Below, piece after piece: positions 1 to 8,843 of a stretch of 64,000 nt of DNA; position 1 is the first letter of the stretch; each line of letters opens with the position of its first letter. The notes under the pieces were generated by a model. That model made no database searches and had not been told where the DNA came from. It saw nothing but the letters and a program-made list of their open reading frames with translations. A program made the translations under genes and the position numbers. Source of the DNA: Cryobacterium breve (GTDB lineage Bacteria > Actinomycetota > Actinomycetes > Actinomycetales > Microbacteriaceae); NCBI RefSeq assembly GCF_027594785.1, contig NZ_CP075584.1, positions 2,480,001 to 2,544,000 of the forward strand, read 5' to 3'.

Positions 1-3000
1 TCCCCCTTCGATCCGGACGAGAAGCATCAATCTCAATTGCCGGCGCTTCAGGTTCTTACCGGTCTGGGCTACCTCCCTTTGTCGCCCGCCGACGCCCTCG
101 CGATGCGCGGGGGCCGCCGCCGAAACGTAATCCTCGATACCGTGCTCGCCGAGCAGTTGGTGAGGCTCAACTCCTTCACCTTCCGTGGCCGTGAGTACCC
201 GCTTGACCCTGCTGATGCACACGAGGCCATCCGCAAGCTCATGCCTGCCCCGGAGCAGCAGAGGGGCTTGAAGGCCACTAACCAGGAGGTCTACGACCGT
301 CTCGTGCTCGGCGCGACTATTGCGAAGTCCATCGACGGCGACACAAAGAGCCACCACGTGAAATACGTCGATTGGGAGACTCCAGCGAACAACGTTTTTC
401 ACGTCACGGCCGAGTTCGGCGTCGAGCGCACGGGCAGTATGAACGCATGTCGGCTCGATGTCGTAGCTTTCGTGAACGGTATTCCGTTCGTCACGATCGA
501 ATGCAAGCGTCCATCCGAAGAAGTGCGGAAAGCTGATCATCAGCTTCTGAAATACCAGCGTGGTAGTTACATCCCTGACTACTTCCACTTCGCGCAAATC
601 CTGATCGCAACGAACCGTCGCGAGGCGACTTTTGCCACAGTTGGTACTCCTTCTAAGTTTTGGAGCCCATGGCGCGAGGAAGAGGATGATGCGGCATCCG
701 TGACGGCTGTGGCCAACCATCCGCTGAGCCGCGCCGTGATCGAGACTCTCTTCGCCGACTCTGGCAAGGTCGACTCTGTTTTGGCTTACTTCACAGCGCA
801 CGGTGCAGCCGGTGACCGCGCGCTTAGCCAGCAGGATCGCATGCTCCATTCGTTGTGCCGCCCCGAGCGGCTTCTTGAGATGGTGCGCACTTTCACCGTG
901 TTCGACAATGGAACGCGAAAGATCGCGCGACACCAGCAATACTTCGCCGTGAAGCGCGCCGTTGAACGTGTAACTTCTGGCGGCGCCGGCGAGCGGCGTC
1001 CTGGGGGAGTCATATGGCACACCCAAGGGTCTGGCAAGTCGCTCACGATGGTAATGCTCGGGAAAGCCTTAGAGTTTGAGGCAAGCATCGTCAACCCGCG
1101 CATCATCCTTGTGACTGATCGCGACGACCTCGACACCCAGATTCGTGACACCTTTCGATCCTGTCAGCAGACCCCCCTGCGAGCAAAAAGCGGGAAACAC
1201 CTTGCCGAGCTCATTGCATCTGGCGCGCCTCTCATCACGACCATCGTGAATAAGTTTGAGAACGCAGCCAAGCAGTTGATGTCTTCTACGTCTCCGTCTC
1301 CGACGGCAACGCCTGCAACCGCGGCCGTGCTCGACGAAAACAACGTCTTCGTACTTGTCGATGAGGGCCATCGCAGCCACTCCACGCAGTATGGCGACTA
1401 TGGCGCGTTCGCCAAACGGATGCACCAGGTTCTACCGAACGCCAACTACATCGGCTTCACTGGCACGCCCTTGCTCAAACGCGAAAAGAACACGTTTCGC
1501 ACTTTCGGGGCACCCATTCACACGTATACGATCTCCGACGCCGTGCGCGACGAGGCTGTTGTGCCTCTGCTCTATGAGGGGAGAATGGTCGAAGAGCAGA
1601 TAGCTGGAAACGTGGTCGATCTCTGGTTCGAGAAGATCTGCCAAGGGCTCACCGCCGAACAGCAGGCAGATCTGAAGCGCAAGTTCTCGCGGGCAGATGT
1701 CCTTTCCGGTGCCGGCCAGATCGTTCGCGCAAAGGCCTTCGATATTTCGGAACATTTCCGAAAAAACTGGCAGGACACAGGATTCAAGGCCCAGCTTGTG
1801 GCGCCGAATAAGGCAACAGCTATTCGGTACAAGCAGGTCCTTGATGAAATTGGGCACGTCACGAGCGAAGTGATGATTTCGGCGCCCGGCGATGACGAGT
1901 CTGTCGAGTCCGTTGATCGAGCATCCCGCGACCTCGTTCAGCAATTCTGGGACGATGCAATGGTTCGCTACGGCGGGGAGATCGCCTACAACCGGGATGT
2001 TGTAGCTGCCTTCAAGGGCAGTGGAGGCCCCGAGATTCTCATAGTCGTCTCCAAGTTGCTCACCGGATTCGACTCCCCGCGCAACACCGTCCTCTACCTT
2101 TGTCGAACACTGCGCGAACACACCCTCTTGCAGGCGATAGCCCGCGTAAATCGTGTATTCGATGGGACGGCCGACGGTGATGGAGCGGGTTCGAAGGACT
2201 TCGGCTACGTGATCGACTATGAAGGTCTGCTTGGCGAGCTCGATTCCGCGCTCACTACCTATTCATCGCTCGACGGATTTGATCTCGACGAGCTTATCGG
2301 GGCCGTGATCGACGTACGTGAAGAGATCGCCAAGCTCCCTGCGAAGTGGGACGCTGTCTGGGCCCTGTTTAGGGGCATCCGTCATGACGACATGGAAGCA
2401 CTCGAACAGCACCTCGGTGATAAGCCGCTTCGCGATGACTTCTATGACCGGCTCGCCGAGTTCACGCGCACGATGCACATTGCTCTGTCGAGCGACAAGG
2501 TCGACGACGTCGTGCCGGCCGAGCGCCTCGACCGCTACAAAGCCGACTGGAGCCGGTTTGTTAATCTGCGCAGGTCGGTGCAATGGCGATATGACGAGAA
2601 GGTGGATCTGCGCGACTATGAGCCGAAGATTCAGAAGTTGCTGGACGATCACCTGCAGGCGGTGCCCGCTTCAGTGATCATCCCAGAGCTTAACTTGAAT
2701 GATCCGGCATCGCTTCGCGCTGCTGTGGAGGTAACCGGTGCGAGCGCGGCGTCGAAGGCGGACCGTATCGCGAGCGCGACAAAGAAGCGCATCAGCGAGC
2801 GGATGGATGAAGACCCCGCTCTCTACGCACGATTCGCAACCCTCTTACAAGCGGCGATCGACGCTCACCGGGCTCATCGTTTGTCTGAGGTGGATTATCT
2901 CAAGCACATGGTTTCCCTCTCGGAACGAGTCACGTCTGGCGATCGAGGACGCATATTGCCTGAACAAGTCGCCCAGGATGCTGATGCGGCGTCAGTGTTC

Positions 3001-3279
3001 GAAGCGATACTCGAGCGTTTTGCAGGTAGCACAGGCGTCGGCCCCTTGCTCGATGAGAATGCCGTGGCCCGAATTGCCCGCGAGCTGGTTGACATCGTAC
3101 GGAGCCGCCTCATCGTCGGAATCTGGCAGAACGAACCCGCGCAGAACTCCTTGTTTAACGCAATCGATGACTACCTCTGGGAAGACGTCGAGATGGGCCT
3201 TGGTGCGCAACTGGAACCGAGCGACGAGGACGCGATCCGCGATGCGGTGATGCGGATAGCGCGGGCACGGTTCGCATGA
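1..3279 (+). CDS. hsdR: Type I restriction endonuclease subunit R (5' end outside window)
   Basis: This is the ATP-dependent DNA translocase and nuclease subunit of a type I restriction-modification complex. The frame is open from base 1, so the true start probably lies upstream; the first in-window start would be TTG at 37. Numbering from there, a PD-(D/E)XK nuclease site is visible as D141 and the E155-C-K157 triad in an HSDR_N-like domain. A superfamily 2 helicase follows: Walker A GSGKS at 331-335, DEGH at 442-445, GFTGTPL near 473-479, and a motif VI QAIARVNR near residue 700. The C-terminal about 300 residues match the helical HsdR tail. The hsdM and hsdS partners are not in the window and would lie upstream. 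Base composition is visibly less GC-rich than the genes after 4325, which suggests horizontal transfer. Confidence 0.95.
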   Translation, partial: SPFDPDEKHQSQLPALQVLTGLGYLPLSPADALAMRGGRRRNVILDTVLAEQLVRLNSFTFRGREYPLDPADAHEAIRKLMPAPEQQRGLKATNQEVYDRLVLGATIAKSIDGDTKSHHVKYVDWETPANNVFHVTAEFGVERTGSMNACRLDVVAFVNGIPFVTIECKRPSEEVRKADHQLLKYQRGSYIPDYFHFAQILIATNRREATFATVGTPSKFWSPWREEEDDAASVTAVANHPLSRAVIETLFADSGKVDSVLAYFTAHGAAGDRALSQQDRMLHSLCRPERLLEMVRTFTVFDNGTRKIARHQQYFAVKRAVERVTSGGAGERRPGGVIWHTQGSGKSLTMVMLGKALEFEASIVNPRIILVTDRDDLDTQIRDTFRSCQQTPLRAKSGKHLAELIASGAPLITTIVNKFENAAKQLMSSTSPSPTATPATAAVLDENNVFVLVDEGHRSHSTQYGDYGAFAKRMHQVLPNANYIGFTGTPLLKREKNTFRTFGAPIHTYTISDAVRDEAVVPLLYEGRMVEEQIAGNVVDLWFEKICQGLTAEQQADLKRKFSRADVLSGAGQIVRAKAFDISEHFRKNWQDTGFKAQLVAPNKATAIRYKQVLDEIGHVTSEVMISAPGDDESVESVDRASRDLVQQFWDDAMVRYGGEIAYNRDVVAAFKGSGGPEILIVVSKLLTGFDSPRNTVLYLCRTLREHTLLQAIARVNRVFDGTADGDGAGSKDFGYVIDYEGLLGELDSALTTYSSLDGFDLDELIGAVIDVREEIAKLPAKWDAVWALFRGIRHDDMEALEQHLGDKPLRDDFYDRLAEFTRTMHIALSSDKVDDVVPAERLDRYKADWSRFVNLRRSVQWRYDEKVDLRDYEPKIQKLLDDHLQAVPASVIIPELNLNDPASLRAAVEVTGASAASKADRIASATKKRISERMDEDPALYARFATLLQAAIDAHRAHRLSEVDYLKHMVSLSERVTSGDRGRILPEQVAQDADAASVFEAILERFAGSTGVGPLLDENAVARIARELVDIVRSRLIVGIWQNEPAQNSLFNAIDDYLWEDVEMGLGAQLEPSDEDAIRDAVMRIARARFA

Positions 3280-3986
3280 ATTTGACCGCCGCATACGGTT
3301 CGCACTCAATCGAGTACAGCCTCGTACGCCGGGACCGTGCCACTCTCGAGATCACCGTGCAGCCAGACGGAACGGTGGAGGTTGTCGCTCCGATGGCTTC
3401 ATCGGCTTTGGAGATAGAACGTCGAATAACGAAGAGAGCCCGCTGGATCCTGCGCCAGCAAGAGTTCTTTGGTCAATTCCTGCCGCGCACGCCGCAACGT
3501 CAATGGGTACCAGGAGAGACTCACCTCTATCTGGGTCGGCACTACCGGCTGCGAATTGGAGAGCGAGCGAATACACGGCAGGTCCGCCTCATCCGCGGCT
3601 TCTTCGTCCTGGATGGCGTGGACTTCGACGACAATTTCGCCATCGAGTCGCTTGTGAACGCCTGGTATCGAGTGCGAGCCCGTGTCCAATTCGAACGGAG
3701 CCTACAGCGCTGCCAAAAGAGGTTCGCTACTCCGGAGTCGTTCGAGCCAGCCTCCGTTCAGCTGCGACGGATGCCGACACGCTGGGGCTCGATGTCGGCG
3801 AGAGGTCGCCTCTCACTCAACCCGGGTCTCGTGCGTGCGCCTGCGGATGCGATCGACTACGTGATTACTCATGAACTTTGCCACCTGGCCGTGGCGAATC
3901 ACGGTCCCGCGTTTTCCGACTTGCTCTCGGTGGTAATGCCGGACTGGGAGCAACGCAAATTTCGGCTGGAGCGGGCCCTAGCCTGA
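3276..3986 (+). CDS. YgjP-like (M48-type) zinc metallopeptidase
   Basis: This 236-residue protein belongs to the YgjP/DUF45 metallopeptidase family. The zinc site is visible as HELCH at residues 199-203, followed by a downstream N-H-G-P-A-F segment typical of the family, where the first HExxH helix and the later histidine bind metal. The ATG overlaps the stop of hsdR by four bases (ATGA), so translation is probably coupled and the protein belongs to the restriction operon. YgjP-like genes are known to accompany type I restriction loci, but their role there is not settled; proteolytic control of HsdR is an inference. Composition matches hsdR rather than the chromosome to the right. Confidence 0.88.
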   Translation: MNLTAAYGSHSIEYSLVRRDRATLEITVQPDGTVEVVAPMASSALEIERRITKRARWILRQQEFFGQFLPRTPQRQWVPGETHLYLGRHYRLRIGERANTRQVRLIRGFFVLDGVDFDDNFAIESLVNAWYRVRARVQFERSLQRCQKRFATPESFEPASVQLRRMPTRWGSMSARGRLSLNPGLVRAPADAIDYVITHELCHLAVANHGPAFSDLLSVVMPDWEQRKFRLERALA

Positions 3987-4181
3987 TTCTCGCCGCCTAG
4001 CCGCTCGAGGAAGAGTTCGGGCAGTCGATGGCTGCAACCGAAAAGTCCGGAGGTGCTGAATCTGCGCGGAATCTTGTTGAGCCAAGCTTCATCTTTCGTA
4101 CCAAAGGCTCAGAAACTATGCGAGAAGGCTCGTCTAGCGAGCAAAGTCACACAAAAGTTGGGAGGGAGCGCAACTTTAGTG
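3987..4181. other. Island-edge intergenic segment
   Basis: This stretch of about 195 bp between the metallopeptidase and the tRNA holds no convincing gene. It contains one short open frame crossing into the tRNA, which I regard as chance. It lies exactly where an integration junction would be expected, next to the tRNA 3' end. Confidence 0.4.
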
Positions 4182-4252
4182 AGCGGATGACGGGAATCGA
4201 ACCCGCGCTATCAGCTTGGGAAGCTGAAGTTCTACCATTGAACTACATCCGC
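4182..4252 (-). tRNA. tRNA-Gly (anticodon CCC)
   Basis: Read on the minus strand, a 71-nt cloverleaf is clear: acceptor stem GCGGATG pairs with CATCCGC, the D-arm is GTTC-loop-GAAC, and the anticodon arm is TCAGC-TTCCCAA-GCTGA, giving anticodon CCC. The T-arm contains CGGGTTCGATTCCCG. CCA is not encoded. The 3' end faces the hsdR side, the orientation usual for tRNA genes used as integration sites. Confidence 0.95.
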
Positions 4253-4324
4253 GCGTCCGGCCGCGGGCAGAGCCTGCACCGGAACCGTGCCAGCATATCA
4301 AGTCCTCGCCGTTAGGCTGGACCC

Positions 4325-4927
4325 GTGCTGCTCTCCGATCGTGATATCAAGGCCGAAATCAACGCGGGACGAATCGGGCTCGAGCCCTACGCTCCGGAGA
4401 TGATCCAGCCCTCGAGCGTCGACGTGCGCATCGACCGGTACTTCCGGTTGTTCGACAACCACAAGTACCCCTATATCGATCCGGCGGAAGACCAGCCCGA
4501 ACTCACCCGGCTGATCGAGATCCCCCACGACGAGCCGTTCATCCTGCACCCCGGCGAATTCGTGCTCGGCTCCACCTACGAAAGAGTCAGCCTCGCCGAC
4601 ACGATCGCGGCCCGACTCGAGGGCAAGAGCTCGCTCGGGCGCCTCGGCCTCCTCACCCACTCGACGGCCGGATTCATCGACCCGGGCTTCACCGGCCACG
4701 TGACCCTCGAGCTCAGCAATGTCGCCACCCTGCCGATCAAGCTCTGGCCGGGCATGAAGATCGGCCAGCTCTGCTTCTTCCAGTTGAGCTCCGCCGCCGA
4801 GCGCCCATACGGCTCGAGCCAGTACAGCTCCCGCTACCAGGGCCAGCGCGGGCCGACGGCGTCGCGCTCATTCCAGAACTTCCACCGCACGGATGTCTCC
4901 GTCGAGCCGACAACGGGCGTCGAGTAG
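4325..4927 (+). CDS. dcd: dCTP deaminase (probably bifunctional dCTP deaminase/dUTPase)
   Basis: This 200-residue trimeric enzyme converts dCTP to dUTP, and in the actinobacterial subtype onward to dUMP, feeding dTMP synthesis. The protein starts from GTG with the family's L-S-D-R-D-I motif. The active-site segment with [20 protein letters not shown] at about 102-121 and the catalytic Glu in H-V-T-L-E-L (E129) are present. The C-terminal lid ([11 protein letters not shown]) matches the form seen in mycobacterial bifunctional enzymes; bifunctionality itself is inferred. It is the first typical chromosomal core gene after the tRNA, and its composition matches the rest of the window. Confidence 0.96.
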   Translation: MLLSDRDIKAEINAGRIGLEPYAPEMIQPSSVDVRIDRYFRLFDNHKYPYIDPAEDQPELTRLIEIPHDEPFILHPGEFVLGSTYERVSLADTIAARLEGKSSLGRLGLLTHSTAGFIDPGFTGHVTLELSNVATLPIKLWPGMKIGQLCFFQLSSAAERPYGSSQYSSRYQGQRGPTASRSFQNFHRTDVSVEPTTGVE

Positions 4928-4966
4928 CCGCCACCCCTGCTCTGCCCCCTCCGCGGCAGTACGCGT

Positions 4967-5058
4967 GGCTAACTCAGGAGATTTGCCGGACTGGCGGGTA
5001 TCGGCCGCACTGGTCCGGGGCCGTCCGCGATCGGTCGCACGGATTTCCTGAGTTAGCC
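4967..5058. repeat. Palindromic intergenic repeat, family A copy 1
   Basis: The outer arms are perfect 13-bp inverted repeats, GGCTAACTCAGGA at 4967-4979 and its complement at 5046-5058, enclosing about 66 bp. The interior holds GGCCGCAC and GGTCGCAC half-motifs. A second copy starts at 5136. The pair fills most of the 433-bp gap between dcd and the next gene. Confidence 0.8.
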
Positions 5059-5135
5059 CCCGGAAGCAACCGAGAGGCCTCGCGCGTTCGACCGGGCGTC
5101 GCGGTGGACGTGCACATCTGTCCTGGTACCGGTGT

Positions 5136-5228
5136 GGCTAACTCAGGAGATTTGCCGGGCCGGCGGGCATCGGCCGCATTCCTACGCGGGGTGCCTGCGG
5201 TCGGCCGCGCGGTCTTCCTGAGTTAGCC
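5136..5228. repeat. Palindromic intergenic repeat, family A copy 2
   Basis: This is the second copy of the element at 4967. The same 13-bp arms sit at 5136-5148 and 5216-5228. The first 25 or so bases after the left arm (AGATTTGCCGG and following) are nearly the same as in copy 1, while the interior has diverged. The remainder of the gap to 5361 shows no gene. Confidence 0.8.
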
Positions 5229-5346
5229 CCCGCGGCGGTCGCAACCGGGGTTGTGTCATCGAGCGGCAGGTCCGGGGGCCAGGCCGGAGGGAAAAGGGCC
5301 GATCGGAGGACCCGTGCCGGGTTCACACGGGCGCAACATGCGGCCG

Positions 5347-5352
5347 GTAAAA
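5347..5352 (+). promoter_or_regulatory. Candidate -10 box for a leaderless transcript
   Basis: TAAAAT ends eight bases before the ATG at 5361. In actinobacteria this spacing places the transcription start at or next to the start codon, implying a leaderless mRNA. The purine run GGAGG at 5355-5359 is only one base from the ATG and is too close to act as a normal ribosome binding site. Confidence 0.45.
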
Positions 5353-5360
5353 TCGGAGGC

Positions 5361-5894
5361 ATGACGACGACATCCGTACCCGGTTTTGCCGAGGCGCTCA
5401 TCGCGCCCGGCCCGACGCCCGAATACCCGGGCCGGATGCGTCGTTTCGGCCAGCTCGTCGGCAGCTGGGCCGCGAAGGGCTCGCGCCTGGACGAGGCCAC
5501 CGGCGACTGGCACGAGCGCCAGTTCACCTGGGTCGTCGAATTCGTGCTCGACGGGCGTGCGGTGCAGGACGTCGAGGTCGTCGAAGTTCCCGTGAGCGAC
5601 GCGCATCCCGACGGCCGCGTGACCGTGGCCATGGCCGTGCGCGTCTACGACCCGCACGCCGGTGCCTGGCGGGTCAGCTACTTCGCCCCCGCCATCGGCG
5701 AGTACTGCCACCTCGTGGCGACCCCGCACCGTAACGGGCTGCGCCAGGACGGCACCGGCACAGACGGGCGGCCGATCCGCTGGAACTTCGTGTCCATCAC
5801 GGCAGACGCGTACTCCTGGGAGGGCTGGGTCTCCAACGACGAAGGCGCGACCTGGGTGCTCGTCGAGCACAACGAGGCCACCCGCATCCGCTGA
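5361..5894 (+). CDS. Conserved hypothetical protein (lipocalin/DUF1579-like)
   Basis: The product is a 177-residue soluble protein rich in Trp and beta-strand pattern, with alternating W-containing strands such as G-S-W-A-A-K-G near residue 34 and Y-S-W-E-G-W-V-S near 152. It resembles the group of small beta-barrel proteins annotated as DUF1579/lipocalin-like that bind or modify small ligands, but I see no catalytic motif and the function is unknown. ATG 5361 is chosen because the sequence upstream in frame crosses the repeat region and lacks family character, and because of the TAAAAT box just upstream. It ends close to a convergent membrane-protein gene. Confidence 0.75.
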   Translation: MTTTSVPGFAEALIAPGPTPEYPGRMRRFGQLVGSWAAKGSRLDEATGDWHERQFTWVVEFVLDGRAVQDVEVVEVPVSDAHPDGRVTVAMAVRVYDPHAGAWRVSYFAPAIGEYCHLVATPHRNGLRQDGTGTDGRPIRWNFVSITADAYSWEGWVSNDEGATWVLVEHNEATRIR

Positions 5895-5955
5895 CAGCGA
5901 GCATCGTGGCGCACGGCACCCGCCGCCTCGCAGTCGACGTGCCGCTACGGCGCAG

Positions 5956-6402
5956 CTACCGCGTGGCGCGCTCTCGGGTCGGCGTAAGGCCGCGCACCAT
6001 GCCGGGTGCAAGGCCGAGCAGGGCGTAGACAAGGATGAGCTGCGCCGAGCCGAGCGTGAAGTACACCGTCTGCAAGGCCGAGTACTTTCGGATCACGGCG
6101 ATCTCGACGAAGATCCAGATCACCATGCCGAAGCCGGCGACGACCGAAGCGATCAGCGCCCACTCGGCGCGACGCAGTAGCCCGATCGCTCCCAGCAGCT
6201 GCGTGCCGCCGACGATCAGGCCGAGCACGAGCCCCGGCACGAGATAGGACGAGAAAGGCGAGCCCTCGAGGTACGTCAGCGGGATTCCGCCGCCGTTCAG
6301 AAACGCCCCGAGGATCCCCCCGGCGAACGCGGACACCGCTCCGAACAGGAGCAAACCGATCAGGATGCCGCGCAGCAGCGCGGCGGAGACGCTGAGTTTC
6401 AT
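5956..6402 (-). CDS. Small integral membrane protein (DoxX-like, four helices)
   Basis: This 148-residue protein has four clear hydrophobic segments at about residues 8-30, 50-72, 80-102 and 112-134, and ends in a basic tail. The G-A-I-G-L-L-R-R motif after helix 2 and the overall four-helix plan resemble the DoxX/DUF4383-type superfamily, for which no single biochemical role is established. It starts at ATG 6402. It is convergent with the gene at 5361 and lies downstream of the PEP mutase-like gene on the same strand, separated by 68 bp. Confidence 0.75.
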   Translation of the reverse strand: MKLSVSAALLRGILIGLLLFGAVSAFAGGILGAFLNGGGIPLTYLEGSPFSSYLVPGLVLGLIVGGTQLLGAIGLLRRAEWALIASVVAGFGMVIWIFVEIAVIRKYSALQTVYFTLGSAQLILVYALLGLAPGMVRGLTPTRERATR

Positions 6403-6470
6403 GTCGGGAACCTCTCACTCACTCCCGAGCATATTCCCGAATTCGCCGCGCCGCCGGTCCGCGCGTACCG

Positions 6471-7271
6471 CTAGAGCGAGAAGGGAAAGCCCAGATCCTC
6501 GGGGTATTCGCCGAGCGAGGTGAGCTGGGTCGCCGAGCGCTGCAGGGCCGCGAGCGTGAGGCCGAGCGTGCCGGGTCCGAAGCTCACCCTGGAGACCCCG
6601 AGTTCGGCGAGACGGGCCAGGGGAACCGCCCCCGGGTGCCCGATCACGGAGATGCGGCCGTCGACCTCGTCGAGGGCCCGCTTGACCTTGTCCTCGTCGC
6701 TGAGACCGAGGAAGAAGATCACGTCGGCACCGGCATCGAGGTAGGCGTTGGCACGGGCGACGGCCTCGCTCCATTCACCGCCGCCGGCGAGGGTGTCCAC
6801 GCGGGCGTTGATGACGAGCGGCACGCCCGCGGCATCGGCTCCGGTGCGCGCGGCGGAAACCCGGGCGGCCGCCGTCGCGATGTCGTACTGCGGTGCCTTG
6901 GCGGCCCCGATCGAGTCCTCGAGGTTGATGCCCGAGGCGCCGGCCTCCTCGACGAGGCGACGGACGTTGCGGGCGACGCCGGCGGCATCCGCTGCGTAGC
7001 CCTTCTCGAAGTCGACCGACACCGGCAGGTCGACCGCACCGATGATGATGCGCGCCGCCGCAATGGCCTCGTCGACCGTGAGCCCGCCGCCGTCTTCGAG
7101 GCCGCGCACGTTCGACACCGAGTGCGAGGCCGTCGCGAGGGCCTCCACGCCGGGCGCCTGGGACACGATCTTCGCGGTGATGGCGTCCCAGACGTTCGTC
7201 ACGATGAGCGGCGTGCCCGGAACGTGGAGCGCGTTGAGAAGTTCGGCCTTCTGGATCTGCTGAGTTGTCAT
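6471..7271 (-). CDS. Isocitrate lyase/PEP mutase superfamily enzyme
   Basis: This 266-residue TIM-barrel enzyme belongs to the ICL/phosphonomutase superfamily (oxaloacetate decarboxylase/carboxyvinyl-carboxyphosphonate mutase-like group). Family landmarks are V-T-N-V-W-D-A near 24-30, the metal-binding D87 in D-F-E-K-G-Y, N-L-E-D-S at 116-120 and N-A-R-V-D at 155-159. The lid Cys of true isocitrate lyases (KKCGH) is absent, so isocitrate cleavage is unlikely. The substrate is probably a 2-oxoacid or C-P compound, which the sequence does not resolve. ATG 7271 gives a standard N-terminus; longer readings would run into an intergenic palindrome. Confidence 0.87.
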   Translation of the reverse strand: MTTQQIQKAELLNALHVPGTPLIVTNVWDAITAKIVSQAPGVEALATASHSVSNVRGLEDGGGLTVDEAIAAARIIIGAVDLPVSVDFEKGYAADAAGVARNVRRLVEEAGASGINLEDSIGAAKAPQYDIATAAARVSAARTGADAAGVPLVINARVDTLAGGGEWSEAVARANAYLDAGADVIFFLGLSDEDKVKRALDEVDGRISVIGHPGAVPLARLAELGVSRVSFGPGTLGLTLAALQRSATQLTSLGEYPEDLGFPFSL

Positions 7272-7373
7272 GCCTCCAGCCTGACAAAGAACCCGGCCGA
7301 GGCCGAGATCCCAGCGGATGTCCAGACGATGAACAGGGGCCGCCCAGCCTGACTCCGCCCCGCCCCGGCCTTG

Positions 7374-7452
7374 CCGACAACTGTGGCCGCTGCGGACAAC
7401 TGTGGCCGGCGCGCGAGGAACAGTTGTCCGCACCGGGAACAGTTGCGGCGGC
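7374..7452. repeat. Palindromic intergenic repeat, family C copy 1
   Basis: The element contains a direct duplication of GACAACTGTGGCCG, followed by the complement. Perfect 13-bp arms TGCGGACAACTGT (7391-7403) and ACAGTTGTCCGCA (7420-7432) flank a 16-base loop. A related inverted repeat built from the same words lies at 40859-40922. It sits between two minus-strand genes and might attenuate read-through. Confidence 0.7.
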
Positions 7453-7468
7453 GGCAGGGGCCGCCCAG

Positions 7469-8788
7469 CTACCCGAGCGGGTGCTGCTTCGACTTCACCG
7501 GGATCAGCAGGAGCAGCCCGACCAGGAGTACGAGCGCGATGCCGAGGATGCCCCAGACCTGGCTGCCGGACAGACTCACGAACAGGGCGAAGAGCGTGGG
7601 TGCGAGGAAGGTCGCCGCCTTGCCGGTCGTCGCGTAGAGGCCGAAGATCTCGCCCTCGCGGCCGGCCGGAATGCTGCGGGCCAGGAAGCTGCGGCTCGCG
7701 GACTGGGCCGGGCCGACGAACACGCACATCAGCAGGCCGAAGATCCAGAACATCGTCGCGCCGCCGGTGGCGAAGAAGAAGACGGCGAGGCCGGCGACGA
7801 TCGTGCCGGACAGGGCGACCACCATCACGTTCTTGGCACCGAGGCGGTCGTCGAGGCGGCCGACGAGCACCGTGGAGATGCCGGCGATGATGTTGGCGAC
7901 GATCGCGAAGATGATCACGTCGCCGCTCGAGAAGCCGAAGGTGCCGGCCGCGAGGATGCCGCCGAACTGGAACACCCCGGTCAGGCCGTCGCGGAAGACC
8001 GCGCTCGCGATCAGGAACAGCGCCATCTGGCGGTCGCCGCGCCAGAGTGCGGCAACGTCCCTGCCGAGGACGGCATAGGAACGGAAGAAACCGACCCGCT
8101 CCCGCCGGGCGGCGGCGGGCGCCGCGTACTCGGGCACCCGGAAGAACAGCGGCAGGGCGAACAGGCCGAACCAGGCGGCCGCGATGAGCATCGACACCCG
8201 CACCGACAGCCCGTTGGCGTCGGTGACGCCGAACAGACCGACGTCGGGGTGGATGAAGCCGAAGTAGAGGATGAGCAGCAGCACGATGCCGCCGAAGTAC
8301 CCCATCGACCAGCCGAAGCCGCTGACCCTGCCGATCGTCTTCGGTGTGGAGACCTGGCCGAGCATCGCGTTGTAGTTGACGGTCGCGAATTCGTAGAACA
8401 CGGTTCCGGCGGCGAGGAGGATCAGGCCGAGCAGCAGGAAGTCGGGAGAGGCCTGCACGAAGAACATGGCTGCGGTGAGGCCGACGACGATGAAGGTGTT
8501 GACGCCGAGCCAGAGCTTGCGGCGACCGGACGCGTCGGAGCGTTGCCCCGTGATCGGCGCGAGCAGCGCCACGAGCAGGCCGGCGATCGCGAGTGCCCAG
8601 CCGGGCTGGGCCGAGATGACGTCCTTGTCGCCGAACGACGAACCGGTGAGGTACACCGTGAAGACGAAGGTCGTCACGACGGCGTTGAATGCCGCCGAAC
8701 CGCCGTCCCAGAGGCTCCAGGCGATCACGCCGCGGCCCGCCGAGGTGGGTGCCGCAGCCGTCTCGTTCTGTTCCGCTGTCCCAGTCAT
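7469..8788 (-). CDS. MFS permease (UMF1/Atg22-like)
   Basis: This is a 439-residue polytopic membrane transporter with about twelve hydrophobic segments. The N-terminal W-S-L-W-D-G-G-S-A-A-F-N signature, the G-Q-R-S-D-A-S-G-R-R-K loop between helices 2 and 3, and the central F-G-W-S-M-G-Y-F-G-G segment match the UMF1 (Atg22-like) branch of the major facilitator superfamily. The substrate is not known for most bacterial members; amino-acid or oligopeptide efflux has been proposed for the family. ATG 8788 is chosen because upstream sequence runs into the HspR operator region. It is divergent from dnaK. Confidence 0.85.
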   Translation of the reverse strand: MTGTAEQNETAAAPTSAGRGVIAWSLWDGGSAAFNAVVTTFVFTVYLTGSSFGDKDVISAQPGWALAIAGLLVALLAPITGQRSDASGRRKLWLGVNTFIVVGLTAAMFFVQASPDFLLLGLILLAAGTVFYEFATVNYNAMLGQVSTPKTIGRVSGFGWSMGYFGGIVLLLILYFGFIHPDVGLFGVTDANGLSVRVSMLIAAAWFGLFALPLFFRVPEYAAPAAARRERVGFFRSYAVLGRDVAALWRGDRQMALFLIASAVFRDGLTGVFQFGGILAAGTFGFSSGDVIIFAIVANIIAGISTVLVGRLDDRLGAKNVMVVALSGTIVAGLAVFFFATGGATMFWIFGLLMCVFVGPAQSASRSFLARSIPAGREGEIFGLYATTGKAATFLAPTLFALFVSLSGSQVWGILGIALVLLVGLLLLIPVKSKQHPLG

Positions 8789-8843
8789 GCGCTCAGAGTA
8801 GTGGTCGCCGGGGAACAGCGGGGAAATTACTCCGAAATGCAAA

